Shown: positions 1 through 7,942 of the stretch, piece after piece
Position numbering within the stretch: position 1 is the stretch's first letter
Layout of the letters: each line of letters begins with the position of its first letter
Program-made: the position numbers and the translations under genes
Notes under the pieces: model-generated
Seen by the model: the letters and a program-made list of their open reading frames with translations, nothing else
Databases searched by the model: none
What the model was told of the DNA's origin: nothing
DNA from: Peptostreptococcaceae bacterium
GTDB taxonomy: Bacteria; Bacillota_A; Clostridia; Peptostreptococcales; Anaerovoracaceae
Reading direction: 5' to 3'
Assembly (NCBI GenBank): GCA_016650135.1
Contig: JAENWH010000070.1
Span: 1 to 7,954, forward strand
Length of the DNA: 7,954 nucleotides

Positions 1-241
1 ATATGACAACTACCGGCATACACACCAAAATTTCAGCCTGTTTGGTAATCTGTTTATATTTCAGGGGTGTTAAGGATTGTTGTCCATTTTTCGCTTGAAT
101 TACACACAACGACTGATTGTTGAACTCCATCGTATAAAAGGGAAACCTCAAAAACATATCAGCATTAATCCCTCGAAGCTTGTCACGTTGCATCGGAATT
201 AATTCTGTCTGAATGCCTAAAATTGAAATTACATTACTCAT
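1..241 (-). CDS. hypothetical protein, 3' end outside the window
   Basis: An open frame of 80 codons starts at the ATG at 241-239 and runs without a stop off the left edge, so only the N-terminal part is visible. It begins MSNVISILGIQTELIPMQ and continues with a mixed polar/hydrophobic stretch containing MFLRFPFYTMEF (about residues 29-40). There is no signal peptide, membrane segment or recognisable catalytic motif. I do not recognise the family. The pattern of an N-terminal helix, an LRFPFY-like strand and a hydrophobic strand ending MPVVVI resembles the N-terminal domain that some Bacteroidota HTH regulators carry, but that is a loose memory and not an assignment. It is divergent to the traA/parA pseudogene and sits 23 nt from a 13-bp inverted repeat that could be its operator. 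It may belong to the same mobile-element remnant. The start is the only ATG upstream of the conserved-looking part. Confidence 0.6.
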   Translation of the reverse strand, partial: MSNVISILGIQTELIPMQRDKLRGINADMFLRFPFYTMEFNNQSLCVIQAKNGQQSLTPLKYKQITKQAEILVCMPVVVI

Positions 242-264
242 AATCAAATAATATCACAATAAAT

Positions 265-297
265 TGCACCATTATCAACAACAATGATAATGGTGCA
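265..297. repeat. 13-bp perfect inverted repeat (possible operator)
   Basis: TGCACCATTATCA (265-277) and its exact reverse complement TGATAATGGTGCA (285-297) flank a 7-nt spacer, ACAACAA. It lies 23 nt upstream of the start of the minus-strand partial gene and 132 nt upstream of the traA/parA remnant, in the divergent intergenic region. Neither strand has a run of T after the second arm, so an intrinsic terminator is unlikely. A repressor operator or a processed DNA hairpin of a mobile element fits better. A related half-site, TTATGCACC, occurs at 396-404. Confidence 0.55.
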
Positions 298-314
298 TAA
301 ATAAGGATAATAAT

Positions 315-330
315 TGAATTTGCAAATTCA
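315..330. repeat. 16-bp perfect palindrome
   Basis: TGAATTTGCAAATTCA is a perfect palindrome with no spacer, in the intergenic region between the divergent left-edge gene and the traA/parA remnant. A partial repeat of its core, TGCAAAT, follows at 334-340. Each strand contains TGAATTTG, one mismatch from the Bacteroidota -7 element TAnnTTTG, but no matching -33 element was seen at the right spacing. A binding site for a dimeric regulator is plausible; function is not shown. Confidence 0.4.
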
Positions 331-429
331 TAGTGCAAATAATCTGATTTAGAGTAAGATATCACTTAACTTGGAATTAACGATAACGACTTTCATTATG
401 CACCCAAGCGTAGGAGATTTTCGCATCAA

Positions 430-940
430 ATGGTTAAAAACTCAAAAAATAAAAAAATAAAGTAAGTATGTGGCATTCTCCACGCAAAAAGGAGGTGTCG
501 GAAAGACAACGCTGACCGTGTTGGTTGCACTATGTGAAAGGGTACAGCATGGCTGTGGTCGATTGCGATTATCCCCAATACAGCATCGTGGAAATGCGGG
601 AGCGAGACCAGAAAACAGTCATGGAAGATGAATATTACAAACTCATGGCATACCAGCAGTTTACCACCCTGAAACGCAAAGCTTACCCGGTAGCAGTACG
701 CCGGAAGATGCCGCTCAGGTGGCTTCGCAACTGGCGGAAACCGGTGAGTTCGATTTTATTTTCTTCGACCTGCCAGGAACGGTGAACAATGCCGATGTTA
801 TCCGGACCCTTTCACAGATGGACTATATCTTTTCGCCCGTCAGCGCCGACCGGGTGGTGCTGGAAAGTACCCTGCGCTTTGCCGTAGTGCTGAACCAACA
901 ACTTGTTTATTTCAACCGAAAAGTATACCAGCACCTTTAG
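430..940 (+). pseudogene. traA: traA/parA-type ATPase of a conjugative element, frameshifted and truncated
   Basis: This is the remains of a ParA/MinD-like P-loop ATPase most like TraA, the first transfer gene of CTnDOT-type Bacteroides conjugative transposons. Three frames together spell the family. 430-462 gives MVKNSKNKKIK. 467-529 gives YVAFSTQKGGVGKTTLTVLVA, with the deviant Walker A KGGVGKTT. 525-692 gives LHYVKGYSMAVVDCDYPQYS followed by the KLMAYQQFTTLKRKAYPV region. 695-907 gives STPEDAAQ, then FDFIFFDLPGTVNN (Walker B) and MDYIFSPVSADRVVLEST. The lesions are a 4-bp tandem duplication AAGTAAGT (460-467), a probable 11-nt deletion at the TGCA at 526-529, and loss of about 1 nt near 693. 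From memory, intact relatives are about 250 residues; here about 100 C-terminal residues are missing after 907. The codons after 907 up to the TAG at 938-940 do not resemble the family. The G+C content is visibly higher than in the neighbouring thi genes, in keeping with transfer. No downstream tra genes remain. Confidence 0.85.
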
Positions 941-968
941 AAGATTTTCTTAACTAAACGACATTGAA
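908..968. other. junction between traA remnant and the thi cluster
   Basis: TraA similarity stops at about 907 and the thiF stop codon is at 969-971, so these 61 bases contain the boundary of the mobile remnant. One plus-strand frame reads QPKSIPAPLEDFLN before a TAA at 955-957, which could be the C-terminal tail of another deleted gene, but I do not recognise it. No direct repeat, integrase or att-like site was seen, and there is no convincing terminator hairpin for the thi transcript. Confidence 0.4.
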
Positions 969-1676
969 TTACATAATAGCAATTTGATTGAAAGTATTGT
1001 TCAAGGCATTGTACAATAGTAGTTTATTTGAATGTACAGTTCCTAAACCTGTAAGAATTTTCAGAACCTCCATTGACATAAGACTTCCGATTATACCCGG
1101 AATAGCACCAACAACACCTCCAGGTTTTGTTAGTTCTGTAGGCTGATCTCCAAACAAATTGGGATACGAAAGGCTTCCTTTGTAATTAAAGACACAAAGC
1201 TGACCTTCAAATTCACGAATAGCACCATGCACAAAAGGGACATTGTGCTGTTTGCTTTTTCTATCTATCAAATATCGAGAGCTGTAACTGTCTGTGCAAC
1301 CGACTACAACATCATATCCGGGGAAAATCTGATCCGCAAATTCATCGGTTAAGAACCTTTCGTATACTTGAATATTTACCAAAGCATTTAATTTTGACAA
1401 TTTCGAAGCAGCAATTTTAGCCTTAGATTGTCCAATTTCATCTTCGGTATAAAGTATTTGGCGTTGTAAGTTCGAAAGTGAGACAGTATCCCTATCTACA
1501 ATGCCAATTTTCCCAACTCCTGCAGCAACCAAATATTGAATTACCGGGCAGCCCAATCCACCTGCACCAATAACCAATACTCTTCCTGTTTTCAGTTTCA
1601 ACTGTCCTTGTTCGCCAAAACCAGATGTAATTATATGGCGGTTATACCTTTCTTTTTCTATTTCAGAGAGTGTCAT
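969..1676 (-). CDS. thiF: ThiF/MoeB/HesA-type E1 adenylyltransferase
   Basis: A 235-residue E1-like enzyme, expected to adenylate the C-terminal glycine of ThiS so that sulfur can be loaded for thiazole synthesis. Seen: an N-terminal RYNRHI motif (10-15), the Rossmann nucleotide loop GAGGLG (37-42), acidic DRD (61-63), SNLQRQ with Asn69 and Arg72, SKAK lysines (85, 87), CTDS with Asp129, and GAIPGIIGSL near 190-199, as in MoeB/ThiF. Its only cysteines are 43, 127 and 161. The CxxC zinc pairs of E. coli ThiF/MoeB are absent, and so is the cysteine usually found before the GVLGxLPG segment, where this protein has TELTKPGGVVG. It is the last gene of the cluster, 37 nt after thiH, which supports the thiamine role. 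A MoeB or general HesA role cannot be excluded. No rhodanese domain is fused. The ATG start places the RYxRH motif at its usual distance from the N-terminus. Confidence 0.88.
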   Translation of the reverse strand: MTLSEIEKERYNRHIITSGFGEQGQLKLKTGRVLVIGAGGLGCPVIQYLVAAGVGKIGIVDRDTVSLSNLQRQILYTEDEIGQSKAKIAASKLSKLNALVNIQVYERFLTDEFADQIFPGYDVVVGCTDSYSSRYLIDRKSKQHNVPFVHGAIREFEGQLCVFNYKGSLSYPNLFGDQPTELTKPGGVVGAIPGIIGSLMSMEVLKILTGLGTVHSNKLLLYNALNNTFNQIAIM

Positions 1677-1713
1677 AAAATTCTTGGATTAAGATTATTG
1701 ATGAACTGGATTA

Positions 1714-2832
1714 TTATTGCAAGCAACCATCCCAATCTTTCCAAACGACTTCGTAACCATTTATGCGGATATCTTCTTCCACTGCCTGGGGAGTTCTCTG
1801 ATCACTAACAGCAAACTGTTCGAGCGCCTGAGGATATGTAGCATAACCTCCTGGATCGGTTTTAGAACCGGCACTCATGGAAGTAACGCCTAATTGAATA
1901 ATATTATTCCTAAATTCCTTATTCTCTCTTGTAGAAACAGAAATATCCACGTCGTGGTCAAACATACGGAAAGCCAACATCAATTGTACATATTCTTTAT
2001 CAGTCATAATAACATTTGGCTGAAAATGGTCATTTTCGGACGGACGCATACGAGGAAAATTGACGCTGTATTTTGTTTTCCAATAATTCTTTTGCATGTA
2101 ACGAAGATGATGAGCCATCATGGTCACATCCGTACGCCAATCTTCCAACCCAATTAATACCCCCATGCCTACTTTATGCACTCCCGCTTGTCCCATCCGG
2201 TCAAAACCATTAACACGCCAATCAAATTTTGATTTCATGCCACGCGGATGATAAACATTGTAACGGGCTTTGTTGTATGTTTCCTGAAAACAAACCACCC
2301 CAAAAAGACCGGCTTGTGTCAATTGATAATACTCTTCCGATGAAAGTGGCATTACTTCGATGGACAAATTATTGAACATCGGTTTTGCCAAACGAATAGC
2401 TTTTTCGAGGTAATCTACACCTGCCTCACGAGGATTCTCACCTGTTACCAGAAGTAAATTCTGGAATGGACCAATTTCTTTTATTGCTTTGAGCTCATTC
2501 ATTATTTCATCTTCTGTAAGAATAATACGTTTAATGGGATTACTAAGCTGGAATCCACAATAAACACAAGAGTTCATGCAAGAATTAGTTAAATACAAAG
2601 GAACATACATCGAAATGGTTTTTCCAAAACGCATTTGCGTATATTCATGACCAAGCAGGGCCATTTGTTCCAAATAAGGTTCGGCAGCAGGTGAGATCAA
2701 TGCCATAAAATCATCTACAGATAACAATTCCTTTGATTTTTGAATGGCGCGTTCTACATCAACCGATGTCTTTGCAGAGATGGTTTTGGTTGTTTCTTCC
2801 CAGGAAACATTTTCTAATTCGTCTGAAAACAT
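1714..2832 (-). CDS. thiH: 2-iminoacetate synthase ThiH (radical SAM tyrosine lyase)
   Basis: ThiH cleaves tyrosine with S-adenosylmethionine to give p-cresol and dehydroglycine (2-iminoacetate), the C2-N unit of the thiazole ring. The 372-residue length is normal. The radical SAM cluster motif CX3CX2C is present as CMNSCVYC, with Cys85, Cys89 and Cys92, preceded by VPLYLTNS and followed by GFQLSN. VTGENPREAG (about 134-143) matches the SAM-binding GGE-type segment. VCFQETYNKARYNVYHPRG, and the later SVNFPRMRP, MSAGSKTDPGGY and QFAVSDQRTP segments, are typical of ThiH. Having ThiH in place of the oxygen-dependent glycine oxidase ThiO suggests an anaerobic or low-oxygen-tolerant thiazole route. 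The gene follows thiG by 12 nt and precedes thiF by 37 nt. The ATG lies in an A/T-rich leader without a Shine-Dalgarno sequence. Confidence 0.96.
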   Translation of the reverse strand: MFSDELENVSWEETTKTISAKTSVDVERAIQKSKELLSVDDFMALISPAAEPYLEQMALLGHEYTQMRFGKTISMYVPLYLTNSCMNSCVYCGFQLSNPIKRIILTEDEIMNELKAIKEIGPFQNLLLVTGENPREAGVDYLEKAIRLAKPMFNNLSIEVMPLSSEEYYQLTQAGLFGVVCFQETYNKARYNVYHPRGMKSKFDWRVNGFDRMGQAGVHKVGMGVLIGLEDWRTDVTMMAHHLRYMQKNYWKTKYSVNFPRMRPSENDHFQPNVIMTDKEYVQLMLAFRMFDHDVDISVSTRENKEFRNNIIQLGVTSMSAGSKTDPGGYATYPQALEQFAVSDQRTPQAVEEDIRINGYEVVWKDWDGCLQ

Positions 2833-2844
2833 AATTAATTTGTA

Positions 2845-3612
2845 TTAAAATAGGAATGAAGTTAGGGGACTGCTTGCATGTGCACTTGTTGACTTCTGTG
2901 CTAATTTAGCTTCAAAAGCAATACGGCCTGCATCAACAGCCATTTTAAAGGCAATAGCCATTCGAACTGGATCATTGGCAATGGCGATAGCAGTATTTAT
3001 CAACACGGCACCAGCACCCATTTCCATAGCTTCGGCAGCATGTGAAGGGGCGCCTAAGCCTGCATCAACAATTACCGGAACGTTACTTTGTTCAATTATA
3101 ATCCGCAGAAATTCCCTGGTTTGCAATCCTTGGTTTGATCCGATAGGTGAACCCAAAGGCATCACTGCCGCAGCACCTGCTTCTTCTAGCTTTTTGCACA
3201 GAACAGGGTCGGCCTGAATATAGGGCAAAACAACAAAGCCTTCCTTGGCTAATACGCGCGTGGCGGCAAGTGTTTCCTCTCCATCAGCAAGCAGATATTT
3301 AGGATCCGGATGTATTTCCAGCTTCACCCAATTTGTGCCAAAGGCTTCACGTGCAAGTTGTGCAGCAAAAATAGCTTCTTTAGCGTTGCGTACACCTGAA
3401 GTATTGGGTAAAAGATGAATACTGCGATGCTGAAGATGCACAAGGATATCATCACAATCGTCTGCCATATTTACACGCTTTAGCGCAACGGTTACCAATT
3501 CAGAGCCGGAAGCCAAAATCGCTTCCTCCATGATTTTATTGGAACTGAATTTTCCTGTACCGGTAAATAAGCGTGAGTTAAACTCCTTACCTGCTATAAT
3601 TAAAGGTTTCAT
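2845..3612 (-). CDS. thiG: thiazole synthase ThiG
   Basis: ThiG condenses 1-deoxy-xylulose 5-phosphate, dehydroglycine and ThiS thiocarboxylate to the thiazole phosphate carboxylate. It is a 255-residue TIM-barrel protein of normal length. Seen: FTGTGKF (16-22), the TVALKR strand (41-46), LLPNTSG (67-73), WVKLEIHPD with Lys97 as the expected Schiff-base lysine, [32 protein letters not shown] for phosphate and substrate binding, [21 protein letters not shown], and [17 protein letters not shown] near the C-terminus. The start overlaps the stop of thiE by 4 nt in an ATGA arrangement, which implies translational coupling. thiH follows after 12 nt. The last 15 or so residues, rich in Ser and Ala, are a variable tail. 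Confidence 0.97.
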   Translation of the reverse strand: MKPLIIAGKEFNSRLFTGTGKFSSNKIMEEAILASGSELVTVALKRVNMADDCDDILVHLQHRSIHLLPNTSGVRNAKEAIFAAQLAREAFGTNWVKLEIHPDPKYLLADGEETLAATRVLAKEGFVVLPYIQADPVLCKKLEEAGAAAVMPLGSPIGSNQGLQTREFLRIIIEQSNVPVIVDAGLGAPSHAAEAMEMGAGAVLINTAIAIANDPVRMAIAFKMAVDAGRIAFEAKLAQKSTSAHASSPLTSFLF

Positions 3613-4256
3613 TTTCGAGAATGTATTAATTGTTGATAAATTTGTATGTTTGTTTCAATGGCATTTCCGACCATAATAGCTCCAGCTGCAGCAATACCAC
3701 ATATTCCGGTTTCCATAAGATTTTCTATGTCACTGTCAAGAATACCCCCAATGGCAATAATCGGCATCTTCAAATTAAGTATCTTTAACTCAGTAAGAAT
3801 TTGAGCATATCCTTCTTTCCCAAGTGTTGGACTGAGTTTTTTCTTGGTGGTTGTAAAACGGTATGGACCTAAGCCGACATAATCCACACCATTTTCAATC
3901 AGGCATATTACCTCTTCAAGCGTATTGGCTGTGCCTCCAATAATATATTCATGCCCCAGTATTTCACGAGCCTCTATAGGACTCATATCATTTTTCCCCA
4001 GATGAACACCGTGCGCGCCGGTCCTAAGCACAATTTCTGTATGATCATTAATCAGCAAAACGGCATTATAAGCCTTGGCAACCGGGCGAATCTTCCTGAC
4101 TTCCTTCTCAATTTCATCCGCTGATATATCTTTCATCCGCAATTGTACCCATTTACCCCCGGCTTTGTATGCGCGTATTGCCTGATCGGCATGCGAAATA
4201 TCGGGATGATCGGTGGTTATAAAATGAAGTTTTGCAATCTCTTTATTTGTTGTCAT
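3609..4256 (-). CDS. thiE: thiamine-phosphate synthase ThiE
   Basis: ThiE joins HMP-PP and thiazole phosphate to make thiamine phosphate, releasing pyrophosphate. The 215-residue protein keeps the catalytic set: WVQLRMKD (36-43) with Arg and Lys for pyrophosphate, INDH (69-72), GVHLGKND (83-90), [13 protein letters not shown] (128-140) with the phosphate-binding Thr/Lys run, and IIAIGGI (166-172) followed by [10 protein letters not shown]. The usual GxSxH segment is GGTAN here (107-111), a small departure. Of the two ThiE-like genes in the cluster this is clearly the canonical synthase. It overlaps thiD by 14 nt and thiG by 4 nt, so all three are probably translated together. Confidence 0.96.
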   Translation of the reverse strand: MTTNKEIAKLHFITTDHPDISHADQAIRAYKAGGKWVQLRMKDISADEIEKEVRKIRPVAKAYNAVLLINDHTEIVLRTGAHGVHLGKNDMSPIEAREILGHEYIIGGTANTLEEVICLIENGVDYVGLGPYRFTTTKKKLSPTLGKEGYAQILTELKILNLKMPIIAIGGILDSDIENLMETGICGIAAAGAIMVGNAIETNIQIYQQLIHSRK

Positions 4257-4992
4257 GATGATAGCCTAAATTTGTATCATTACTTAAAATGAATTGTTCA
4301 ACATAAGCTTTAGCTTTTTTGCAACTGTCAGCGAGACTATTGCCTTTTGTCAAACAGGCAGTTATAGCTGCTGAAAGTACACAACCAGTTCCATGTTTTG
4401 ATTTTCCATAAAAAGAATTTCCTGCAATTTCAAAAAACTGACCGTTACTATAAAGCATATCACAACCGGTCTTATCTTTCCGGTGACCTCCTTTTAACAA
4501 AATAGAAGTGTTGAGTTTGCGTTTAGTAAGAACGCCTGTATCAGTACCCCACAAGGTTTCAAATTCGTTCCAGTTGGGAGTTATCAGTGAACAATTTTCT
4601 TCTAAAAAACCAAGTTCAATAGATTCCTTGAAGTGAAAATTAAAACCCGATGAACTTTTCAGAATCGGATCCCAGAGAATATGCATTGCAGGATTCAGAT
4701 TTTTCAACAAAGAAATGACTTGATATAACGAATCAAAGTCTTTTATCAATCCTATTTTAACTGCTTTGAAATCGTATTTCTTCATCAGCATTTCTATCTG
4801 ATTTTTGAGGATTTCAACCTCCACCCATTGTACATCTTCAAACTGATCATCTGTCTGGTGTGTATTCGAGGTGATAATTGCCATGCCATAAACCCCGAAC
4901 ATTTCGAAGGTTTTTACATCTGCAAGAACGCCTGCACCAGCCGTTGGATCGTATCCGGCAATGCTTAAACAATAGGGTCTGTCAATATCCAT
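4243..4992 (-). CDS. thiD: hydroxymethylpyrimidine (phosphate) kinase ThiD
   Basis: A ribokinase-fold enzyme that phosphorylates HMP and HMP-P to HMP-PP. I take the ATG at 4992-4990, giving 249 residues beginning MDIDRPYCLSIAGYD. It places the glycine-rich N-terminal motif at its usual position and overlaps the preceding gene by only 11 nt. An AAGG lies a few bases upstream. A longer form from TTG 5016 or ATG 5013 is possible but less likely. Seen: SIAGYDPTAGAGVLAD (10-25), TSNTHQ (41-46), VKIGL (78-82), WDPILKSSSG (107-116), LITPNWNE (136-143), LLKGGHRKD (165-173) and the anion-hole/catalytic KHGTGC (199-204) with Cys204. This is a single-domain ThiD without the fusion to ThiE or TenA seen in some lineages. 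The stop overlaps the thiE start by 14 nt. Confidence 0.95.
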   Translation of the reverse strand: MDIDRPYCLSIAGYDPTAGAGVLADVKTFEMFGVYGMAIITSNTHQTDDQFEDVQWVEVEILKNQIEMLMKKYDFKAVKIGLIKDFDSLYQVISLLKNLNPAMHILWDPILKSSSGFNFHFKESIELGFLEENCSLITPNWNEFETLWGTDTGVLTKRKLNTSILLKGGHRKDKTGCDMLYSNGQFFEIAGNSFYGKSKHGTGCVLSAAITACLTKGNSLADSCKKAKAYVEQFILSNDTNLGYHHDNK

Positions 4993-5581
4993 TTTTGAAC
5001 CTTGTAAAAACATCAATTACTTGTTGAATAGAATAACCTGACTTTACCGGTTCCCAAACACTTCCTAATATTGCAAAATCATTAAAACCCAATTCTTTCA
5101 CCATCTTTACATTGTTCAAAGTGATACCTCCAAGTGCTACAACATTGAAGTTGTGTTTTATTGAAAGCTCAGATTTAAGTTCTTCAAAATCCCATTGTTT
5201 TGAATAACCAGCTTTGGATATTGAAGGAAATAAAGGACTTAGAAAAACATAATCGATTGAATTCCATGTATTTTTCAATTCCGTCAACTCATGTACAACC
5301 AGACTCTTTTTACATTCAACGCTTTCATAATAACCAAGTAGATGTTTTGACTTTTCGGTAAAATGCAACCCTTTTAGTTGAAATGAATTCAGCAACTCAT
5401 AATGACTGTGAATCATAATGCGGGAATGAAACTGCTCGTCAATCTTTGAAACAAGTTCAATCAATTTCACCAAAGTTGAATCAGGTTTCCGAAGATGCAA
5501 AATCTCCAAACCTTCACAAAATAAAGCATTTAGAATGTCTGCTTCGCTTGAAATAAATTGAGGATCTGTAATTACAATCAT
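4982..5581 (-). CDS. TenI/ThiE-like protein, probable thiazole tautomerase
   Basis: A 199-residue TIM-barrel protein of the ThiE/TenI superfamily, the second such gene in the cluster. ILHLRKPD (27-34) matches the QLRxK strand, VVALGGIT (147-154) matches xAIGGI, and DFAILGSVW (168-176) matches the last strand. The residues that define a thiamine-phosphate synthase are altered. The ND pair becomes HS/SH (58-60), HLGQxD becomes HFTEKS (73-78), and GPxFxTxTK becomes SPLFPSISK (115-123). That makes synthase activity doubtful. VVHELTEL carries His97 at about the place of the catalytic histidine of Bacillus TenI, which aromatises the ThiG product, so tautomerase is the best inference. It lies 36 nt after thiC and overlaps thiD by 11 nt. 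A degenerate or regulatory ThiE paralogue is the alternative. Confidence 0.8.
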   Translation of the reverse strand: MIVITDPQFISSEADILNALFCEGLEILHLRKPDSTLVKLIELVSKIDEQFHSRIMIHSHYELLNSFQLKGLHFTEKSKHLLGYYESVECKKSLVVHELTELKNTWNSIDYVFLSPLFPSISKAGYSKQWDFEELKSELSIKHNFNVVALGGITLNNVKMVKELGFNDFAILGSVWEPVKSGYSIQQVIDVFTRFKNGY

Positions 5582-5617
5582 TAAGAAAACTTAGTTTATT
5601 TGGGAAAAGACCATTGC

Positions 5618-7465
<1,848 letters not shown>

Positions 7466-7497
7466 TTATAGAAATATAAAGTCAATTTTAAATAAAC

Positions 7498-7523
7498 TAC
7501 CTCGCAGCAGAGCTGACGAGGTA
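7498..7523. repeat. REP-like palindromic element, copy 1
   Basis: TACCTCG (7498-7504) pairs with CGAGGTA (7517-7523), and inside it CAGC (7505-7508) pairs with GCTG (7512-7515) around an AGA loop, with one bulged A at 7516. The result is an 11-bp hairpin. It shares the core AGCAGAGCT and the flanking CTCG with a second hairpin 44 nt away. It lies in the thiS-thiC gap. No T-run follows on either strand, so it is more like a dispersed palindrome or mRNA-stabilising stem than a terminator. Confidence 0.6.
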
Positions 7524-7544
7524 TTGCTTGAAACCATTTTTTGT

Positions 7545-7563
7545 CTCGAAGCAGAGCTTCGGG
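7545..7563. repeat. REP-like palindromic element, copy 2
   Basis: CGAAGC (7547-7552) pairs with GCTTCG (7556-7561) around the same AGA loop. An outer C-G pair (7545/7563) and, on the plus strand, a T-G wobble extend the stem. It shares the core AGCAGAGCT (7550-7558) and the CTCG start with copy 1, in the same orientation, and differs in the outer stem. It lies in the thiS-thiC gap with no open reading frame of interest around it. Confidence 0.55.
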
Positions 7564-7634
7564 GAATTAAACCCTTAGAGATTAAAACATCAACAATATA
7601 TTAATTTTGAATTAGTTATGATGCAAAGTATCCT

Positions 7635-7666
7635 TATCGCTCTCCGAATTTATAAAAGAGAGGATA
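7635..7666 (-). promoter_or_regulatory. hairpin just downstream of thiS
   Basis: TATC (7635-7638) plus CTCTC (7640-7644) pair with GAGAG (7658-7662) and GATA (7663-7666), leaving one bulged G at 7639 and a 13-nt A/T-rich loop. The stem has 9 bp and begins 23 nt after the thiS stop on the minus strand. No U-run follows it in the thiS-thiC direction, so readthrough is expected. It could protect the 3' end of a thiS transcript or act as a processing or attenuation site. Confidence 0.4.
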
Positions 7667-7689
7667 GAGAGGTCGTAGATATTCGTTTT

Positions 7690-7893
7690 TCATCCACCAC
7701 TACAGGCCTTTATAACCAACACTTTATCGTTAGATTGTAGATGTGATGATTCCCACAGATGTTTTGGCACAATTGTATCGTTGATAGCAATTGCCATACC
7801 TGCAGGATTGAGTTGAAGAATAGTTATTACTACTTCGCTAACCGTAGTTCCATTCGGAACCACTTTCTGTTCATTATTTATTAGGATTGTCAT
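7690..7893 (-). CDS. thiS: sulfur carrier protein ThiS
   Basis: A 67-residue ubiquitin-fold protein that carries sulfur as a C-terminal thiocarboxylate for thiazole formation by ThiG. It starts MTILINNEQKVVPNGTTV, contains AIAINDTIVPKHLWES (about 35-50) and NDKVLVIKA, and ends in the obligatory Gly-Gly (66-67), the site of adenylation by ThiF. The tail reads KACSGG, with a cysteine at 64. Length and fold pattern are typical. It is the first gene of the thi cluster, about 60 nt from the right edge, with a probable regulatory leader upstream. The ATG is directly preceded by an A/T-rich inverted repeat and has no Shine-Dalgarno sequence. Confidence 0.95.
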   Translation of the reverse strand: MTILINNEQKVVPNGTTVSEVVITILQLNPAGMAIAINDTIVPKHLWESSHLQSNDKVLVIKACSGG

Positions 7894-7894
7894 A

Positions 7895-7928
7895 TCAAAT
7901 AAAAATTAAAGAGCAATTTTTTATTTGA
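7895..7928 (-). promoter_or_regulatory. A/T-rich leader hairpin abutting the thiS start codon
   Basis: On the plus strand TCAAATAAAAATT (7895-7907) is followed after 7 nt by AATTTTTTATTTGA (7915-7928). Eleven consecutive base pairs form, plus two more past one bulged T. In the thiS mRNA the stem ends one base before the ATG. As Bacteroidota initiation relies on open A/U-rich leaders, such a stem could gate thiS translation, perhaps as the expression platform of an upstream riboswitch. Chance pairing in A/T-rich DNA is the alternative. Confidence 0.4.
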
Positions 7929-7942
7929 AATTAAAGGAGGGT

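Noticed and set aside
941..968. Intrinsic terminator at the end of the thi transcript
   Set aside because: Only a 4-bp stem (AAGA/TCTT on the minus strand) was found, too weak and without a suitable U-run.
1536..1808. Plus-strand open frame opposite thiF and thiH
   Set aside because: It spans the coding ends of two clear minus-strand genes and the short gap between them; a shadow frame with no domain pattern.
2975..3217. Plus-strand open frame rich in Ala and Pro opposite thiG
   Set aside because: Antisense to the conserved ThiG barrel; composition reflects the complement of its codons.
4993..5016. Longer N-terminus of ThiD from TTG 5016 or ATG 5013
   Set aside because: It would add 7-8 residues not typical of ThiD and a 30-plus-nt overlap with the preceding gene; the ATG at 4992 places the SIAGYD motif at the usual distance.
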